DNA from: Nitritalea halalkaliphila LW7
GTDB lineage: Bacteria > Bacteroidota > Bacteroidia > Cytophagales > Cyclobacteriaceae
Assembly: GCF_000265075.1 (NCBI RefSeq)
Contig: NZ_AJYA01000001.1
Coordinates: 35,304 to 99,303 of the forward strand
Direction: 5' to 3'
DNA length: 64,000 nucleotides
Positions 40,546-49,757 of this stretch are shown here, one piece after another. The translations under genes were made by a program, and so were the position numbers. Position 1 is the first letter of the stretch, and every line of letters starts with the position of its first letter. The notes beneath the pieces are model-generated. The model was not told where the DNA came from. It saw only the letters and a list, made by a program, of their open reading frames with translations, and ran no database searches.

Positions 40546-41592
40546 ACATGAGGAGGGCCAGTTCCTCCTCTTCTTTTTCTACTTCCTGTGGAAAATCGGG
40601 CAAAGCTCTTTTTAAAAAGTCTAAGCTTCCCAATAGGACACCTTCCCAATCTGCGGAAGTAATCGAGGAGGCGATGACATGGTCGCCTGACTCTGGAAAT
40701 GCTTGCTTGACCTTTTGCGCCTCTGGCGTGCCTAATTTTTCAAACATGTCCAGCATCGCAGGCACAGAGACCACGAAATCCTGATTTTCCTCGTCCTTAT
40801 AGTAGTAAGCCAAATAAGTCGGACACTGAATTGCCTCAAAAGTGGCATCTGTCATTCCACTGCGCAGAAGCACGGCGAGTGCTTCATAGGCATCGACATG
40901 CACCCGATTCGACCAGTACTTGGCCTTATCGCCTTCGCGCTCCATCAGCCGGCTTCCACCCTCATCCATGACGATGTACTTGGCGATCATTTTATTCCAA
41001 GGCTTGAAAAGCCTATCCAGGGCCGCGCCATATTCCATCACCGCGGGGCTATACAGAAGTAAGGCTGCTAAGTCAGGGTTTTCTGCCGCCAGGACCAGGC
41101 TCAGGCTCCTCCCATAGAAGTGCCGATAACCACGACCTGATCCCCCAGCTGACGAGCGATTTTCAAAGCCTCTTTGGCGCCAGCCATCAGGTCTTCAGCG
41201 CGTAAGCCCTCCATGGCATCTCTGCGCTCCACCCCATGCTCCGGGAGGCGCGCCAAGTATAAGTTGGCCCCTAAAGCCGCGGCTAGTTCTCTATTCACTG
41301 GGCTGCCCTCCCGTTCGCTGGCGGTAAAACCATGAATGTAGAGCACGCTGTAAGGAGTTTTTTGCTTGTTTTCAGGGTCCGCCCAGATGATTTTAGCCTC
41401 ATTATCGGGCTTGAGATCACGCTCTTGGGCCTCTTTTTCTTGAACATAGCGCTCCAGTTCTGTCAGCTCCGTAGGTACAGCGGGGGCTTGAATAGCAGCT
41501 AAAGAAATCGTTCGGGCCCTAGGCCCAAAGACCAAGAGCAGAGTAAGCAGGATAGCAGCGCCTATAAAGACACGCAGTAATCGTTTCGCCAT
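40541..41592 (-). CDS. Alpha/beta hydrolase (frameshifted)
   Basis: N-terminal membrane anchor or uncleaved signal (LLRVFIGAAILLTLLLVFG), then an esterase/lipase-like fold: VLYIHGFTASE (oxyanion His-Gly), RLPEHGVE, and the nucleophile elbow GTSMGG. An indel near 41097-41103, right after that elbow, shifts into LSLVLAAENPDLAALLLYSP and then the 40541-41041 frame. Catalytic His is probably in ESGDHVIAS. About 350 residues. Substrate unknown; likely an ester or lipid at the inner-membrane outer face. Confidence 0.83.
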
Positions 41593-41594
41593 AA

Positions 41595-42233
41595 TTATCG
41601 AGTTAATGCAGTAAAGTTATTATATGGAATGACAAATTCTTTTCGGCAGTAGCGCAGCGTTCCGCTCGCCTTTAACTTGCTGAGCGTAGTGGTCAGGTTT
41701 TGGCGAGAGGTTTTCAGCATACTCGCCAGGTCTTCATGCCGAAAGTAAGCGGGCATGTGCATAAATTCTCCTTTTTTCTCCCCATAATACTTCATAAAGT
41801 CTGCCAGTAGGAACTGCAGGCGCGCTTCCAGCGCAAAATCATGGTTTCGGACTTTTTGTTGATGAATCCTCCGTAACCGGGCCTTCGTGAAGGGGTAGCA
41901 AAAGACCTGGAGGCTTTCTCTTTTCAGCGACAGCCCCTCTAAAGGGAGAAACTGCAAGGAGGAATGCCGCAGGGGCTCGAGAAAAAACTGGTCGCTACTT
42001 AGGTAGCTGTCGGCCTCCAGTAGAAACCACTCGGAGGTAAAAAGCAGGTCGGTATTAATGGTCAGGCCGCGATCATTTACGCCATAAATTTTCGCGATGC
42101 CCGTGGGTACATAAAGTAAGCCTTCTACTACCTGTGGGCTATTTAGTGGCATGCGCTCGACGGCTTGGCCAGTTTCCAGTAGGTGTGTATGCAGAATTTT
42201 AGCTGTCTCTTCCCGAGTCATGTCCTCCTTCAT
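41595..42233 (-). CDS. Crp/Fnr-family transcriptional regulator
   Basis: 212 residues from the ATG at 42233 (MKEDMTREETAKIL); the longer frame would start inside the receptor gene. N-terminal cyclic-nucleotide-binding-like beta-barrel (GLLYVPTGIAKIYGVND), then a long helix, and a C-terminal winged helix (YFRHEDLASMLKTSRQNLTTTLSKLKASG). No Fe-S cysteine cluster like Fnr. The canonical cAMP-binding residues are not evident, so the ligand is unclear, as for many Bacteroidota homologues. Followed at 2 bases by the hydrolase gene, probably one transcript. Confidence 0.83.
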   Translation of the reverse strand: MKEDMTREETAKILHTHLLETGQAVERMPLNSPQVVEGLLYVPTGIAKIYGVNDRGLTINTDLLFTSEWFLLEADSYLSSDQFFLEPLRHSSLQFLPLEGLSLKRESLQVFCYPFTKARLRRIHQQKVRNHDFALEARLQFLLADFMKYYGEKKGEFMHMPAYFRHEDLASMLKTSRQNLTTTLSKLKASGTLRYCRKEFVIPYNNFTALTR

Positions 42234-42259
42234 GCACCGAATATACGCATTTTCGAGAG

Positions 42260-42296
42260 GACTAAAAGAAAGGAGAGAACCTTTCGATTCTCTCCT
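42260..42296 (-). terminator. Terminator after the TonB-dependent receptor gene
   Basis: Read leftward: AGGAGAGAA, 8-base loop, TTCTCTCCT, then TTTCTTTT. It sits between the receptor and the Crp/Fnr gene. Confidence 0.75.
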
Positions 42297-42312
42297 GTTC
42301 CGGTTGGTTGGT

Positions 42313-45300
42313 TTAAAAGGTGTAGCGTAAGCCAAGCTGCACTTGGTAAGGAGGGTTAAAACGCGCGGTTTCTCCGAATGTAGGGTTTACATTATAGGCG
42401 AACTGCACATCGCCACGCTGTAGGGCGATCGGGTCTAAACCGAGAGACTGAAGTAAGATTTGGTTCGCTCCCGGTACGGTAGGCGCACCGCCCCACTCAC
42501 TGTTTAGCAGGTTCGTGAAGTTAAATACCTCTGCGATAAACTCTAAATTGGATTTTCCGAGACCTTTAATGATGCTGCTGTCGATGATGTAGCTGAAGCG
42601 CACGTCCACATTATGCCAGAAGGGATTGTAGATTTCATTTCGAGGGGCTACCTGCTGCAGGTTATCCTGTAATAAGCCGCGCGCGATGTTATTTGGATTA
42701 TCTAGCACGCGCTCCATTCCCTGTGCCACATTCAGCTCAAAAGGGGTGGCATTTGGGTTCGCCCGGATCACATTGGGATCGAATACAAAGGCACGCTTGT
42801 TCGCATTTATAAGAAGGCCTGCTCCGTCACCGACGATATCACCGAAAACGAGAGGGGACCAAGGAAGACCGGACTGTCCCACGTATCGGGCTGAAATACG
42901 CATGTTTTTAAAGGTCGGAGAGGTACCGAATAGAACGATTTTATGTCGGAAGTCCGTATTAGCACCACCACGGTTCGCTACTAAGTCCCTAGGATCATCC
43001 ACGATGGCCGTAAGCACGGAGGTACGTGCGATACAGCAGTTGTAGGAATTATTATCCTCGGTTCTGTTCCAAGTATACGTACCGGTAAGGGAAGCGCCAT
43101 TTTTAAACACAAAACCGGATTCGAAAATGATACCACGCTGCCAGATATCCGAGTCACCATTCAGTTCTAGGACGCGGCCCAAGTTCGGATTGATGTTCAC
43201 CACATCGGGTGCGATAGGGAAGACCACCACCCCTGGGCTGGCTGGATTCGCTAAAGTCACCTGACCTGCAAAAGGATCTGCGAACATCCCACGGTTATTT
43301 TCATTGGTGATGAAGGCGGAGAACTCCTTGGCTAAGTTTAGGTCCTGGTATCTGTAGTTATGGAAGGTTCTGGCGAAATAGGCATTCGCTCCCACGTAAA
43401 ACTCATCTGTCAAGAATCTTCTGTAGGAGAGGTTACCCTTCCAGGTGTAAGGGGCTTGGAAGTTATCTCCGATCAAGTTAATGTAAGGGCTTCTTCCCGT
43501 GCCATCAGCCGGAACACCAGGGACATTGGCAGGGTCAGCTAAGAAAGCCGGGAAGTCCACGGCGGGCACATTGGCACCGGTCAAGAACACGTCCGTCAGC
43601 TGCGTCCCAGATTGTAGAATATTGCTGAGCTGCGCCCAGTGGATGATATTCGCGGAGAAACCACCTAGTCCGAAACGTAGTACATTACGCTGGTCTTCAT
43701 TAAAGTCATAGACAAGTGTTATGCGTGGCTGGAAATTATTCCAGTCCGTAGCCACCACATCGGTTCTTCTGCCCAGCTCTCGCTCGATAAGTGGATTACG
43801 CTCCGGAGCGGTTAAGAACACCGTAGCATCCCAGCGAAGTCCGAAGGATCCACTAAATTTACTGTTAAAGCTATAATCTGCTTGCGCAAAAGCCGATAAA
43901 TCCAAAGCGGTCTGCTGCAGGTGCGGGGTGAAGAGTCCTACAGGGTTATTAGGTACCAAGCGTGAAAACTGAAATGCCTCGCCACGCTCTAAGGCATCTA
44001 AGCTTGCGAACTGGAATAAGCCACCCTGTTCGTTTGTGTTGAGTGTATTGGTAAAGGTTACCAAATTATCCGTTCCGAAAGTCCAGAAAACTTTTCCCGT
44101 TTGTAGGAAGGTGGTATTGATTAGCTGAAGCTGCTGTTCTCCTTGCTCCTCCGGAGCTATTCGGTTACCGCCAAACTGAAACTGACGGAATAAGCGGGTG
44201 CCATCTTCTTGGAAGGATTCGATGCCGACAAAGCCACGAGGTGCGATGGAGCGCGCTAAGAAATTACGCTGTGCACGCAGGTACTGCACCTTTAATTCGT
44301 TTGTTAGGCGTGGAGAGAATGTAGAACGAAGGGCCAGCTGGCTGTTGACTCCGAAAATTTCTAAATCTCCGCGGGCATCTGCGATGGCAGTGTTATCACC
44401 ACCCACGACAAACTCATTTTCGCCCCAAAAGAAGTTGTTACGGAAAGTCAACTTGTGGATATTGTTAATTTGCCAGTCTAAGCGAGCGAAGACGGTGCGG
44501 TTCGTCGGTCTTCTGTTGAAAAGCCCCGTCTGCTGCCGTGTAGGATCCAGTCCGTAGCGGTCCTGAAGAATAGAAAGAAAACGATCTAGGTTTGCCTGGG
44601 TGATCTGCTCTAGACGCTCTGTGGTGGCATCCCGCACGTCGATGATCGCGAAGGGCTCGCTTCTATCCTCGAAATCCAATGCGGTAAAGAAGTGCAATTT
44701 ATCTTTAATGATCGGTCCCCCCAATGAGAAACCGTACTGGTTGATGTTAAAGTCATTAATCGGGCGTCCGATATAATCCTCGCTAGCGGTAAGCGCTTGA
44801 TTTCGGTTGAAGAAGAAAGCCGAACCCTCGAATTCATTGGTTCCAGATTTCGTCACCACGTTGATCGAACCTCCACCCTGACGCCCTTCGAGCACAGAGT
44901 ATTCGTTCGTCGTTACCTCATATTCTCGGATTGCCTCCATAGACACCGTGTACTGGGAGATCAATCCACCATTCATCATAAAACGCTGATTTCCGCCATC
45001 TAAGGTAATTCCCGTGGAGCTTTCTCGGGTACCTCCGATAGCTAAAGAACCTCCAGGAGCGGTAGTAGGCGCTAGGTTGGCCAGATCCTGGAAGCTTCTA
45101 CCGCTGGTCGGCATGTTTTTGATTTCGTTTATGCCAAGACGCGTGGCCGACCGATCGGGGATACACGGTTCGGCGCGTAGTCGCTGGCCGATATCACTAC
45201 TGTCTCCATCTGATTTTCAGAACCGCTCAAGCTAAAGTCTACACGGATCTGATCTCCGAGGTTTAAGTTGTAGCCTTTTTTCTCTAGCTGGCCTTCGCCT

Positions 45301-45560
45301 ACGAAACTGGCCGTAATGCTGTAAGGGCCACCGAGGGGAACCTGATTTAGCTGATAACGGCCTTCGATGTTCGTGACCGTTCCTGTGGTAAAACCTGTAG
45401 CCTCATTTTTTATGAGAACGTTCGCGCCGGGTAGGGTTTCTCCATCGGAACCACGGACAGTACCGAATAGAGAGGCGGATGCGGTTTGGCCGATGGCCCT
45501 GCCGGGCAAAGCCAACAGGAGTAAGCAAAGTACTCCAATGAGAGGTAAATAGTATTTCAT
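42313..45560 (-). CDS. Oar-like TonB-dependent outer-membrane receptor (frameshifted)
   Basis: About 1082 residues joined. A signal peptide (MKYYLPLIGVLCLLLLALPGRAIGQ) leads into a carboxypeptidase-regulatory-like beta-sandwich (LFGTVRGSDGETLPGANVLI, VTNIEGRYQL), then a plug domain (GINEIKNMPTSGRSFQDLANLAP...GGSINVVTKSGTN) and a long beta-barrel ending in the aromatic QLGLRYTF. An indel near 45140-45155 splits it between PNRVSPI and the plug. Oar-type receptors take up or export larger ligands; no SusD partner is beside it, so glycan import is not indicated. Confidence 0.92.
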
Positions 45561-45616
45561 ACTTAGGTGTATGGGTTGGTTTATGCCACGAAACTACCTG
45601 CTTAGGGCTTCCCCCT

Positions 45617-45635
45617 TTTGTCTTGAAAAGACAAA
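45617..45635. repeat. Inverted repeat upstream of the TonB receptor gene
   Basis: 8-bp perfect arms with a 3-base centre. Candidate operator; the bound factor is unknown, with the nearby Crp/Fnr protein a possibility (inference). Confidence 0.45.
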
Positions 45636-45963
45636 TCATAAAGCTTCACGATTAATTTACATGGGTCTCATTTTTGGAAAAATTAAGGTAACATTTCCCT
45701 TACTTTTTGTTCATTTTGATGCTTCCGCGAGGAGAAGCCTCCTGTATTTGATCTCCATTTCTCGCCTTAACTCAGGGTGTAGTTTTCATTTTTCGCTTAG
45801 ATTTGAGAAAAAAATTATCCTGTAAATGGAAAAAAAATTATGCATAACTATTGAATTTTTGTATCATTGACTTTCATTAAAGTAGTATTTAGCGGTGTGC
45901 ATAGGAATTATTCTTATTAATTTATAATCTCGATTTGGTTAGTAGGACTAACTTAATTTTAGT

Positions 45964-45997
45964 AGAAGAACCTTTTTTGCAAGTAAGCCGTTCTTCT
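45964..45997. repeat. Inverted repeat upstream of the TetR gene
   Basis: AGAAGAAC / GTTCTTCT perfect 8-bp arms, extendable to 10 bp with one mismatch, across an 18-base spacer; 30 bases before the ATG at 46027. A candidate autorepressor operator. Confidence 0.5.
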
Positions 45998-46026
45998 GCA
46001 CGTATGCCACCGCTGAAGAGTATCGT

Positions 46027-46701
46027 ATGCAACACATTTTAAAACAGTTGCGTCTGGAAGTGCCGGAACAGCTCTATGGGAAAGACCCGATGAGCTCGGG
46101 CTTAGGGCGCACCCTAGTAAAAGAAGGTATCGAACTATTAAATGCCCATGGGCTAGAGCAGTTCACATTTAAAAAATTAGCCGCCCGCTGTCAGTGTACA
46201 GAGGCAGCGGTCTATCGGTATTTTGAAAATAAGTTCTACTTTTTACATTATTTGCATTCTTGGTATTGGGGCTTTCAGGAGCACTGTTTAGTTTTGCATC
46301 TGACGAATGTGGATGATTTTGCTCAGAAAATAGAGCTGATCATCGCCCATTTAGCGGAGGGTCCCCACTTCACAGATAATGATTTTGTAGATATTTGTGC
46401 CCTGCACACCCTCGTACACCAAGAATTTATGCGCAGTTTACTCCTGCAGCAGGCGGGAGAATATGCTCAGCGCGGGGCTTTCGATGCCTATTTCCGCTTA
46501 GTGCAGCGCATTCAGCTCATCTTAGAAGCACAGTCACCCCCCGTATTCAAGCTCCATACCCAGCGCCTGGCGATCACCTTAGTGGATGGAGTTCTTTTAC
46601 AAGCTAATTTAAATGCTAAATTCCCATTAGAGGCGCAGGCCTCTGACATTAAAGAATATTTTAAAGCCCTAATATTCACTACGCTATCACATGAAAATTG
46701 A
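46027..46701 (+). CDS. TetR/AcrR-family transcriptional regulator
   Basis: 224 residues. N-terminal helix-turn-helix shows LVKEGIELLNAHGLEQFTFKK and CQCTEAAVYRYFENKFYFLHY, the classical TetR DNA-binding pattern. The rest is an all-helical ligand domain ending SDIKEYFKALIF. First gene of a four-gene export operon (stop overlaps the ABC start by 11 bases), so it probably represses its own operon and responds to a transported compound. Ligand unknown. Confidence 0.9.
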   Translation: MQHILKQLRLEVPEQLYGKDPMSSGLGRTLVKEGIELLNAHGLEQFTFKKLAARCQCTEAAVYRYFENKFYFLHYLHSWYWGFQEHCLVLHLTNVDDFAQKIELIIAHLAEGPHFTDNDFVDICALHTLVHQEFMRSLLLQQAGEYAQRGAFDAYFRLVQRIQLILEAQSPPVFKLHTQRLAITLVDGVLLQANLNAKFPLEAQASDIKEYFKALIFTTLSHEN

Positions 46702-48379
46702 CGTTGCACAAACGCCCTTAAATCGGTTTTTCTCCTTTCTGCGGGAGGAAAAAAAGCAGGTTTATGCCATTTATTTTTACGCTGTTTTAAATGGATTAGT
46801 AGGTCTATCACTACCGCTCGGGATACAAGCGATTCTAAACTTTATCCTCGGGGGCAGGATCAGCACCTCTTGGTATATCTTAGTTGCTGTAGTGGCGATC
46901 GGTATCGCATTTGGCGGGTTTTTACAGATTAGTCAGCTGTATCTAACGGAGAAATTACAGCAGCGCGTCTTTACAAAGGCGGGATTTAATTTTGCCTATC
47001 GGCTGCCACGCCTTAAACTGGACGCGCTCTTAGGCAAGTATCCCCCGGAGTTAGTGAACCGTTTCTTTGACGCAGTCAACCTCCAGAAAGGGCTTTCTAA
47101 GATCCTAATAGACTTTTCCACGGCCTCTATTCAGGTGGTCTTCGGTCTTTTACTTTTGGCCTTTTACCATCCATTCTTCATCATCTTTGCGGCCACGCTT
47201 ATCGCGCTTGTCTTCCTGATATTCTACTATACCAGCCCACGCGGGATGTACACGGCGCTGAAAGAATCTACGGCCAAGTATCAAGTGGCGTACTGGCTAG
47301 AAGAAATCGGCCGAACGATGTCCACTTTCAAGTTGGCGGGGAATTCCCAGCTTCCTTTCCTGCGGGCAGACAAGCTGCTGACACAATATGTTAACTTCCG
47401 AAACCAACACTTTTCTGTTCTGATTTTCCAGTATAAGATTCTCGTTGGTTTTAAGGTGCTTATCGTCTCCACGCTTCTGATCGCAGGGTCTATTCTTCTC
47501 ATTAATGATGAAATAAGTATCGGACAGTTCGTGGCGGCAGAAATTGTTATCGTTCTCGTGGTGAGTGCAGTAGAAAAGCTTATTCTAAGCTTAGAAACTA
47601 TCTACGATACCCTGACAGCGGTAGAAAAACTGGGCCAAATCATGGACTTACCTATGGAGCGTGGTGATGGAACGGAGAAGTCCTTAACACCAGAGCGTAG
47701 TGGACTCGCATTTGATATAGAAAACCTTGGCTTCAAGAGTAAAACGGAAAATTTCGATGTGCTGAAGGGCATTTCCTTCTCTGTGCAAGCGGGAGAGAAG
47801 CTACTTCTAACAGGGCGTAGTGGTTCAGGGAAGAGTACGCTGCTCTACCTGATGTCGGGACTTTACCAAGATTATTCGGGTAAAATCTTAGTCAATAACC
47901 TTCCGATAGACTCCATGAACCTAGACAAGCTACGCAGCTATGTGGGGGATAGCCTTACGCAGCAGTCGCTTTTTCATGGTACCTTACGAGAAAATATCTT
48001 GCTCTGCCGCGATATTTCAGAGGAGAAACTTCGTGCTACACTTGATTTAGTTGGTCTGAACAAGTTTATTTATTCTCTTAAAGATGACCTGGAAACCATG
48101 GTGCAGCCTGAAGGTGTGGGCCTCAGTAAGCGGGTAATCAGCAAAATATTGATGGCACGCTGTCTGGTAGGTGAGCCCAAGGCCTTGTTCCTAGAGGATA
48201 TTTTAATGAATTTCGAGAAAGAGGCTAGGGAGCGCACGACCCAACATATACTGGAAGGCAACTGGACCGTTATTATGATTACGGATCAAGAGGAAATTCT
48301 CCGTCAGGCGCCGCGCGTCATTGCGCTGGATACGGGGAAAATCGTTTATGATGGAGCTGGAGAAGGATATTCACGTTAA
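46691..48379 (+). CDS. ABC exporter subunit with degenerate ATPase motifs
   Basis: 562 residues. Six transmembrane helices in the first ~300 residues, then a nucleotide-binding domain. Walker A is intact (GRSGSGKST, residues 375-383) and a Q-loop-like SLTQQSLFHGTLRENI follows. The signature LSGGQ is replaced by LSKRV (478-482), Walker B ends LED (501-503) where D-E is usual, and the H-loop His is Asp (ITDQEE, 532). No peptidase domain. Sits between TetR and an HlyD adaptor with TolC, i.e. a type I secretion-like tripartite pump. ATP may be bound but poorly hydrolysed. Confidence 0.82.
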   Translation: MKIDVAQTPLNRFFSFLREEKKQVYAIYFYAVLNGLVGLSLPLGIQAILNFILGGRISTSWYILVAVVAIGIAFGGFLQISQLYLTEKLQQRVFTKAGFNFAYRLPRLKLDALLGKYPPELVNRFFDAVNLQKGLSKILIDFSTASIQVVFGLLLLAFYHPFFIIFAATLIALVFLIFYYTSPRGMYTALKESTAKYQVAYWLEEIGRTMSTFKLAGNSQLPFLRADKLLTQYVNFRNQHFSVLIFQYKILVGFKVLIVSTLLIAGSILLINDEISIGQFVAAEIVIVLVVSAVEKLILSLETIYDTLTAVEKLGQIMDLPMERGDGTEKSLTPERSGLAFDIENLGFKSKTENFDVLKGISFSVQAGEKLLLTGRSGSGKSTLLYLMSGLYQDYSGKILVNNLPIDSMNLDKLRSYVGDSLTQQSLFHGTLRENILLCRDISEEKLRATLDLVGLNKFIYSLKDDLETMVQPEGVGLSKRVISKILMARCLVGEPKALFLEDILMNFEKEARERTTQHILEGNWTVIMITDQEEILRQAPRVIALDTGKIVYDGAGEGYSR

Positions 48380-48398
48380 CCGATAAATCGATTGCATT

Positions 48399-49751
48399 AT
48401 GCTGGATATATCAGAAAATAAAATTGGTGACAAAGTCTCGATAAAGCATTACAAAAGCTACGGGATGACCATGCCCTCGAATGAGAGCAGAAAACGAGTG
48501 AAAATCATGGTGTGGTTTTTAGTAGGAACGATTTTATTCATGTTCCTGCCCTGGACCCAAAACGTGCGTTCTAAAGGTTTCGTGACAGCGCTTCGTCCAG
48601 AACAGCGACCTCAGACGGTGCATAGCATCATCGCGGGAAGAATCGAACAGTGGTACGTTTCGGAAGGGGATTTCGTCCAAAGGGGCGATACGGTGCTACT
48701 GATTTCTGAGATTAAGGATGATTTCTTCGATCCTTTGCTCCTAGAGCGTACCCGACTCCAGGTGGATGCGAAGCTTCAGTCTGCGTTTTCGTATGCGGAA
48801 AAAGTGAAGGCGCAGGAAATTCAGATGGAGGCGCTGACTGCCAATAAAGGCCTCCGAATAGAACAGGCTACGAACCGACTTCGGATGGCAGAGCTTAAAG
48901 TGAAATCAGATAGTATCCGCTTCGAACAGGCAAAGGTAAACTTTGATGTCGGCGTGGAGCAGCTAAAGCGTGCCGAATCCCTCTTTGAAGATGGACTCCG
49001 CTCCCTTACGGATCTAGAAACCCGTAAATTACGCTTCCAAGAGGTGCAGGCGGGACTTATCGCAGCGGAAAACAATTTGCTCAGCAGCCAAAATGAGTTG
49101 CTGGCTGCACAAATCGAGCTGAACGCCATCGAAAATGACTTCCGCGATCGGATCGCTAAGACCCGATCCGAAATGTTTAGCGCCATGTCTTCGCAGTTTG
49201 ATGCCGAGGCCTCTGCTACGAAATTGGAAAATCAGTTCTCTAATTTTGAAATGCGTAGTGGCTTTCGCTATGTATTAGCACCTCAGGATGGCTATATCAC
49301 ACGAGCGATACAGGTGGGGATCGGGGAAACGATTAAAGAGGGGGCTGAAATTATTTCTATCCTTCCGGCGAATGCTCAGCTGGCCGTAGAAATGTTCGTG
49401 GAGCCGGTAGATTTTCCGCTGATGCGGATAGGGAACAAGGTGCGCTTTATCTTCGATGGCTGGCCTGCTATCGTATTTTCTGGCTGGCCGCAGTTTTCGA
49501 ACGGTACGTTTGGAGGGATCATCGTGGCCATTGATAATTTTACTGGAGATAATAATAAGTATCGTGTGCTGGTCATCGAAGATCCAGAGGAAGACCCTTG
49601 GCCAGATGCCCTACGTATTGGCTCTGGAGCAGATGGCATCGCACTCTTTAACGATGTTCCGGTATGGTATGAAATCTGGCGTCAGTTAAATGGCTTCCCC
49701 GCTGACTATTATACTGCGGATGAGAAGCGCGCCAACAAGAAAAAGAGCTAA
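48399..49751 (+). CDS. HlyD-family membrane-fusion protein
   Basis: 450 residues. One N-terminal transmembrane helix (IMVWFLVGTILFMFLPW, about residues 34-50), then the biotinyl-lipoyl-like half (GRIEQWYVSEGDFVQRGDTVL), a long coiled-coil (about 95-290, rich in Gln, Glu, Leu) and the second lipoyl half (APQDGYITRAIQVGIGETIKEG). It bridges the inner-membrane exporter to the outer-membrane channel. 19 bases after the ABC gene and 6 before the TolC gene. Confidence 0.88.
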   Translation: MLDISENKIGDKVSIKHYKSYGMTMPSNESRKRVKIMVWFLVGTILFMFLPWTQNVRSKGFVTALRPEQRPQTVHSIIAGRIEQWYVSEGDFVQRGDTVLLISEIKDDFFDPLLLERTRLQVDAKLQSAFSYAEKVKAQEIQMEALTANKGLRIEQATNRLRMAELKVKSDSIRFEQAKVNFDVGVEQLKRAESLFEDGLRSLTDLETRKLRFQEVQAGLIAAENNLLSSQNELLAAQIELNAIENDFRDRIAKTRSEMFSAMSSQFDAEASATKLENQFSNFEMRSGFRYVLAPQDGYITRAIQVGIGETIKEGAEIISILPANAQLAVEMFVEPVDFPLMRIGNKVRFIFDGWPAIVFSGWPQFSNGTFGGIIVAIDNFTGDNNKYRVLVIEDPEEDPWPDALRIGSGADGIALFNDVPVWYEIWRQLNGFPADYYTADEKRANKKKS

Positions 49752-49757
49752 GCGCAG

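Larger units (their letters stand above)
45561..46026. other. Divergent regulatory region, receptor / TetR operon
   Basis: 466 bases, AT-rich, with no convincing gene. Two inverted repeats stand out: TTTGTCTT-GAA-AAGACAAA at 45617-45635, about 57 bases before the receptor start, and AGAAGAAC-18 bases-GTTCTTCT at 45964-45997, about 30-63 bases before the TetR gene. Both could be operators. Confidence 0.5.

Noticed and set aside
42313-45560. SusC/SusD glycan-uptake locus
   Set aside because: The receptor is Oar-like and no SusD gene or linked glycosidase is beside it.
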